DNA of 64,000 nucleotides from Corylus avellana (taxonomy: Eukaryota > Streptophyta > Magnoliopsida > Fagales > Betulaceae). The notes under the pieces are model-generated. The model was not told where the DNA came from. It did no database searches and was given only the letters and a program-made list of their open reading frames with translations. The stretch lies in contig NC_081541.1 of NCBI RefSeq assembly GCF_901000735.1, positions 3,217,021 through 3,281,020 of the forward strand, in the 5' to 3' direction. Below, piece after piece: positions 58,385 to 64,000 of this stretch. Both the position numbers and the translations under genes were made by a program. Every line of letters starts with the position of its first letter. Positions within the stretch are counted from its first letter, which is position 1.

Positions 58385-59345
58385 TACACTTTGTTCTCTA
58401 GAACTACCATCACTTTTACACTTACACCATCAAACTTCAAAAAATGACATCTAACTACCACTATATTATAAAAATACCATTACACCACCAAATTTATAAA
58501 AAATGACATTTAACTACCACTCTTATTATAAAAATACCACTTTGTTAACAATTTGCATCAAAATTGATAGACAAGTGGTCAAGTGTGCCACATGTGATTC
58601 ATTTGATTTAAAGGGTATTTTGGAAAGAAAAATACTAAAATAGATCACAATAATCACATGAGACATCGACACGCACATAACTAATTTTCCATCCATTTTG
58701 ACGCTATAACCTAACGGGGTGGCTTTTTTGTAACGAATTGGGAGGAGCCAAGTGTCATATTTTGAGATTTAGTGGTGTAAGTGTAGAAGTGATAATGGGT
58801 TGGGAACTAAAGTGTATTTTTTTTCCTAAGATTAATGACATTTTAAGAAAAAACATGATAGGCCGGTCGTACAGCACTAGAACCCCCATTGGGCCAACCA
58901 CCCGTACAAGCCCTTTTGGACTGATCCACAAAACGTCTTTATTCTTCTTTTTCTTTTCCATTCTATTTTTCTTTGGTGGAATCACTGGAATCATTATTTT
59001 GACGACAAATGCATGTAAGATTACTTGAAGCCACCTCATATTGGTAAACCTTATTGCTGGGTGTAATACTATGATGTATCATATCGGACGATACAAATGT
59101 GTCCAGATTCTCATCTTGCTAAACATGTGGTGATGTTGACTTCTTTGAAGCAATTGGATAAGACTACGAATCATGGGGTCCTCACACCACCTCATTCAGG
59201 TCCTTTTGGTCCCCAAATAAATTATAAGCAAATTCATGTGTATGAGATCTTGCCTAGGAATGAGACCATTTAGAAGGTTACACCATAAAGTTTACATGCA
59301 AACGACTGATATTTATAAATAAAAGGGTCCTAAAGTTTATGCTTT
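58385..59345. other. Intergenic region
   Basis: Repeated ACTACCACT...AAAATGACATTTAACTACCA-type words at 58400-58550 suggest a small local repeat. No gene was recognised. Confidence 0.35.
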
Positions 59346-59650
59346 TGTAGTTGAACATTGTTAAATTACCAATTATCCCAAAAATTTAAATTCTGATAAG
59401 AATAAATGATTTTAATCACGTAATCATTACTTTAACGCTCTCCCTCACTTGTGTGCTCAAACTCCAAACTCTATTTTAATAGGTAAGGGCAAATACGTTG
59501 AATATTTAATTTAAATGGGGTGATTTGACAGAGTCAATGTTCGATCTCATGACCTTTACCTTTGATATTATGTTAAATCATTACTTGTCTTAAAAGTTTA
59601 AATTAATAGAAAGAGATGAATTTAATCACTTAATAATTACTTTAACAGAC
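59346..59650 (-). mobile_element. TRIM-type retroelement
   Basis: Two direct repeats of about 80 bp, starting GTTAAATTACCAATTATCCC (about 59359) and GTTAAATCATTACTTGTCTT (about 59573), both end near ATTACTTTAAC. They flank about 130 bp. Read on the minus strand the first LTR is followed by TAATATCAAAGG, close to TGGTATCAGAGC, the primer-binding site for initiator tRNA-Met. There is no coding capacity. This is the best preserved of four related relics in the window. Confidence 0.65.
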
Positions 59651-60567
59651 ATGTCTAGTGAGAGTCAACTGTTTTTATGCATATTAACACAACTCGATAA
59701 GCAGATGTGAAGCTAGCAAAGAGCGAGGGGAGCAAACACCCACTTTGACCTACCAAGAACTTACTTTAGCCCATGTAAATTTGTCGGAGTTGTCTTATTA
59801 GTTGTTCATTCTCATCCATTCATTTAGGATCTATCACCTATTCATTCATAGAGTAATGATAGAAATCACGTTTTTGTCTTATAATTATCTCACAATATAA
59901 AGATGACAGTCGTCACAACTAACCTTTGAACTTGTCATAGTTAAAAACAAAAAGAGAGTAATGTTTAAAATTATATTTTTATTTCATAATTATCCTATAA
60001 TCCTAATGACAATTTCAACTAACAATTTGATTAGTTTTTATTATAAAAAAAAAAAATTAATGCTATAAATTATATTTTTATTTTATCTTAAAATTAAAAA
60101 TAATTATAAAATAAAAATATGATGTATAATATTTATCTTACTCATTTATGCTTCATCCTTACAAATATTAAATAAGCTTCATTGAATAGACCCGCGAGTT
60201 GAGGATGTTTTCACAACCTCAGCGAGTAATCAACCTTGTCCCATCCCCTCTCATGTTACATCTCCACGTGTCAACATATTGTTCATAAAATCTACTTTCT
60301 GGCTTCTGCTTCCAACTTGATGAACACGGGTCTATTTTGGGGTGGACGAAGTCTGGATAATCAAATACATGTGAACCATATTGGCTTGCTTCCTCCTGTC
60401 ATCAAATCCTGCACAAAAATAACTTGCAAAAGCTATACAAGATATTATGGAAGATTTTTTTTTTTCTACAGACAACAGAAAGATCTTTAGTGATGTTTTC
60501 ATTGGTCCATCGGACTAAGTTAAACTCGAAAATTATTTTATAGGAAAAATGTTATTCATTGTATTTT
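59651..60567. other. Intergenic region
   Basis: GAGTAATG-type words at 59851-60145 with partial inverted similarity at TATTTATCTTACTC may be a further decayed fold-back element. No gene was recognised. Confidence 0.35.
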
Positions 60568-60737
60568 GAAAAATGTTAGATGTTTTTCTAATGTTTTTTT
60601 AGTGTTTTCTCAATTGTGATATACCTTTTAAAATCACTAATAAATTAGAAGTTAATAATGATAATCTTAAATTTAACGGTAATTTTAAAAATCACATCAC
60701 AGTTGCGTGAGTGTCAGAAAAATACTTAGCATTTCTC
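60568..60737. mobile_element. Fold-back MITE, 170 bp
   Basis: GAAAAATGTTAGATGTTTTT on the left pairs with GAGAAATGCTAAGTATTTTT from the right. The flanks TTGTATTTT and TTATATTTT are a 9-bp duplication with one mismatch. The ends resemble those of the three other fold-back MITEs. Confidence 0.75.
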
Positions 60738-61391
60738 TTATATTTTTATCCTAACATTTTCTTATTAGGTTGATGCGATAGAGTATTAGTAACACTATAT
60801 ACTACAAACGTTTTACAAATAATTCAACTTCTAAAAATAACATATATTTTAACGCGTGAAAAACACATATTTTATTATTAATTATTTTAAAAAAGCATGT
60901 GAAAAAACATGTTTTTTTTTTTTTTTTTAATATATATATGTTAAGGGACAACATGTTACTTATGTAGAGATTAAATTGGAAGAAACGTGATTTGTAAGAA
61001 ATTATATGTTTCCACTGCTATCTCAAGTGTAACATTGTCAACTAATCATTAATTTATATATTTATTTTTAATAATGACTGATCTATCAGAGTTGAAGAAA
61101 ACTTTTTTCATTTAAGTTTGAGTTCATATATATATATATTACATGGAATTTCTTATTGTTTGAATGTAGCTTGGTATGAATGGTTCCTAGATATCCACGA
61201 AGAAGGTTTGCTATGCTATAATCTTGTGACCAGAGTTGTTTACACGTGTTTGGTTGGCTGTATGTGGACGGCTTAGAATTGTTTACAGGTGAGAATGGGT
61301 CAAGGAGTTTTTTTTTATACTTTTTTTGTTTGTGCTCTTCGTTGAATGGCTTAGAATCGTTTGGTGTTTATAGTGCTTTGCAGCACTCCCA
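60738..61391. other. Intergenic region upstream of the PRR gene
   Basis: AT-rich with poly(T) and (TA)n tracts. No gene was recognised. Confidence 0.35.
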
Positions 61392-61721
61392 AAAATATCT
61401 TTCCAATTGGACCCCACTGCAGACCTTTCACGTGGGGCCCAGACCATGCCCAATTGCCATGTGTCCCCACACGAAAATATCCCAATTTCTTCTTTTGACC
61501 TTTTTAATTTGCACCACCCACCCACAGCCACAGGCCACAAAACCAATGGCTCTACGCCTTTTGATCTGGCTGCAGCTCAGATAACACCCAGCCGCTGACG
61601 TGGCAAACGGGGCCACACAGAAAAGATATTTTGTTCTGGGATATTAATCGGTGAGGGATGGGGTCTGTATCTACACCGTCCGATCCCCTTAAAATATTTA
61701 GAGCCCCAATTCAGATATTTT
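61392..61721 (+). promoter_or_regulatory. Evening-element cluster upstream of the PRR gene
   Basis: Three exact evening elements (AAAATATCT): 61392-61400 forward, 61624-61632 and 61713-61721 reverse. A close variant AAAATATC is at 61474-61481 and a G-box CACGTG at 61429-61434. Evening elements are bound by the morning repressors CCA1/LHY and related REVEILLE factors, and G-boxes by bHLH/bZIP factors. All lie within 430 bp of the start codon. Confidence 0.75.
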
Positions 61722-61821
61722 TATTAGCTTGTCGAAATTTAGCAGGGGATGAGATTTTTTCTTTCGAGCTTTCACTGAAGTCAGAAGCAAAGCGTGGACG
61801 CCTGTCTCCAGAGAGCCAGAC

Positions 61822-64000
61822 ATGGGTGAGGTGGTGTTGAGCAGCGAGGAGGAACTGGAAATGAGAGCAGAGAGTGAGACAGAGAAGGAGGAGGAGATGG
61901 GTGAGACTGAGAGTGAGACAGAGAAGAAGAAAGAGAATAGGAAGAGGAAGAAGGATAAAAAGGGTGGGAGATCAAGTGGGCGGGTGAGGTGGGATAGGTT
62001 CTTGAAGAGGATGAATCTGAGGGTGTTGCTGGTTGAGGCTGACGATTGCACCAGGCAGATTATAGCTGCGCTTCTCAGGAAGTGTAGCTACAGAGGTCAG
62101 TATATGTCTTTCTTACCGTTCGCGCGCGCGTGTGTGGGTTTGTTTGCTTGCTTGCTTAACTGGTTTTGTTGGATTTTGTAGTTTTTTTTTTTTTGTTGGT
62201 AGAATTGTGAACTGGGTTCTGGTGGGTTTTGGCTTTTGTGGTTAAATTTTGATTTTGAAGTCCACGTCGAAGGGATCGGATAGAGGCAGGAAGTGATATA
62301 ATTGTTGTTAAACGTGTGAGGTTGGTTGTTTATTGTGAGGCACTGTTATCTGGTTTTGTTTTCAAATTTAAGGAAAGGTCTTGGTTGAGTTACAATGAGA
62401 ATATGTTTTTCTGCTATGTTCAGCTGCTTCAATTCTGTTGGGCAGATGGAAATAATACGTTGGTTATTCGGTAGAATATGGACGCCGTAGATTCAATGGT
62501 TGAATTTCTTGATTTTCCAGCTAGAATTTTGGACTGAAGTATCAGTTTCTTGAGTTTATTATTTTTGGGGGTTTGTCTGGATGAACTTGTTACAATCTGT
62601 GAGGAGAAAGAACAAAAACCGTATGGTCAGTGCAAGTTTTCGAGCAACAAAATCGAATGAGGACTGAAAAAACGGTTTTAAGGAAAAGAAAAGAGGATGG
62701 ACCTCATATCACATTATTACAAAAGGAACAAGATTTCAGAAACTGGAAAATATCAAACGCGACCAAATGGGTCCTAACCATATCCATGTCCACCTCTCTG
62801 GCCTTCCTACATGTTATGGGCCCTATGGCTTTGTCATAGATATTTTTATCCAATTGGTTAGTGTTTCACTTGAATTTAGTCCAACACTACCTCAAACCTC
62901 GCTCGCCAGGGGATTGTGAAAGGTTCTAGTGTGTATGATCAAAGAGTCCTCGGACAAATACTGTAATTACAAGGGATGCACGTGCCCCGTTAATGGTCAT
63001 TAATACCACTATTGTTTCTTGCTTCAAGTCAGGAATTTGGTTTGCTGAGTTTTGCTTGAAACCTGACATTTTTAGACATGTTCCTCTCGAAACTGAAAAT
63101 GCTTTTGTTACTGTTTCCACAGTTGCTGCTGTTCCTGATGGCCTAAAAGCATGGGAGTTACTGAAGGGAAGACCACATAACATAGACCTCATATTGACAG
63201 AAGTGGATTTGCCTTCAATATCTGGATTTGCCCTTCTTACTCTAATCATGGAGCATGAGATTTGCAAAAACATCCCAGTTATAAGTAAGACTTGTAGAAT
63301 AAAGGCTTTGAATATTAGACATCGCAGATTTGACATAATACCATGTTAAAATTAAGAAACCCAAGATATATCTTCTGTTATACTAACCAAAATGAATCTT
63401 CTGTTATTTTGCAGTGATGTCCAAAGAGGATTCAGTAACCACAGTTTATAAATGCATGTTGAGAGGTGCTGCTGACTATCTTGTTAAGCCTATTAGGAGA
63501 AATGAACTAAGAAATCTGTGGCAGCATGTTTGGAGAAGACAATCTGTATGCCTATTTCTTACACTGTCTTAATTTTTTCTAAGTTTTCTTTTGTTCTTGA
63601 AAGTTATGAGCTACTATTCTCTGTCCTGATCTATTTCTATTGATCTATCAGTTGAATGTTGGCGCAAATAATCCCCAGGATGAGAGTGTTGGACAACAAA
63701 AGGAAGAAACCACTTCAGAAAACAATGCTGCAAGTAACCATTCTAATGGTCAAATGGCTTGCAGACAGAGAAATAATGAACAAATTGAAAAAGTGAGTGA
63801 TACTCAGGTTAGTGTTTCTAATCTGTTGTGAAAGCTGAGCAATGCATTTCTTGGTGCTTAGAGAGTATAAATCTACATAAAAGATTTGAGTTGTTCTTTA
63901 GTTTCCTTTTTTATTTTATATTTAAATATTTGGATATATAGTAGTGTTGTATGTTTCATTTGCACCTATATTAAACGATTTCATTTATGGTTAAAAGAAA
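61822..64000 (+). CDS. PRR5-like: Pseudo-response regulator, PRR5-like, 3' part beyond the window
   Basis: Circadian-clock transcriptional repressor. Exons in the window: 61822-62095, 63123-63284, 63415-63545, 63652-63807, with the gene continuing past 64000. The start [14 protein letters not shown] resembles PRR5. An acidic then lysine/arginine-rich stretch leads to the receiver domain: [80 protein letters not shown] and [20 protein letters not shown]. The phospho-acceptor Asp is replaced by Glu118 (LILTEVDLP), the defining feature of pseudo-response regulators. The CCT DNA-binding motif should lie in later exons. The acidic N-terminal insert is longer than in the Arabidopsis protein as I recall it. 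Confidence 0.9.

Noticed and set aside
61698..62051. Serine-rich minus-strand frame opposite the PRR start
   Set aside because: It is antisense to the acidic, Glu-rich PRR exon, which explains the Ser/Leu bias.

Overview
The window is nuclear DNA from a flowering plant, almost certainly a eudicot and plausibly a woody one; I cannot name the species. Genes have introns with GT-AG (once GC-AG) borders, intergenic DNA is AT-rich, and the products include plastid, clock and cell-wall proteins found only in plants. Space between genes is filled with small DNA transposons, SINEs, LINE tails and other retroelement remnants. Coding spans below run from start codon to stop codon, with the exons I reconstructed by hand given in the evidence.

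Layout. 502-4420 (+) SR34a-type SR splicing factor. 6081-7214 non-autonomous hAT element with a perfect 8-bp target duplication. 7875-9536 (+) mitochondrial ribosomal protein S11. 10773-11026 (-) dead Ty1-copia fragment. 11835-14865 (+) dead MLO gene, cut open by a second hAT element. 16225-19424 (+) E2-C-type ubiquitin-conjugating enzyme (UBC19/UBC20), with a SINE and a LINE tail in intron 3. 20115-23232 (-) decayed RING-H2 E3 ligase copy. 24532-26107 (-) ataxin-10-like protein. 26619-28745 nested transposons. 29718-30873 (+) acidic ribosomal protein P1. 32270-32521 (+) and 34546-34860 (+) two small uncharacterised proteins sharing a nearly identical C-terminal motif. 35835-38541 (-) START-domain membrane protein. 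39610-43169 (+) uncharacterised basic protein with a GC-AG intron. 44586-45358 Pack-MULE carrying a ferritin gene fragment. 45531-47199 (+) mTERF protein. 49575-53737 (+) complete subtilase. 54374-56593 (-) plastid ribosome hibernation factor PSRP1. 56771-61391 gene-free repeat-rich DNA. 61822 to the window end (+) PRR5-like clock pseudo-response regulator, open at the right edge, behind a cluster of evening elements.

The genes are independent housekeeping and regulatory loci rather than a pathway cluster. The most unusual items are the ferritin-bearing Pack-MULE 172 bp upstream of the mTERF start, the MLO gene split by a hAT insertion whose target site still reads through, the pair of small proteins sharing F-A-P-x-F-D-G-[IL]-H-C-F-E-T-[IL]-V, a nested inverted repeat at 32929-33207, and a family of short fold-back elements with 9-bp target duplications.
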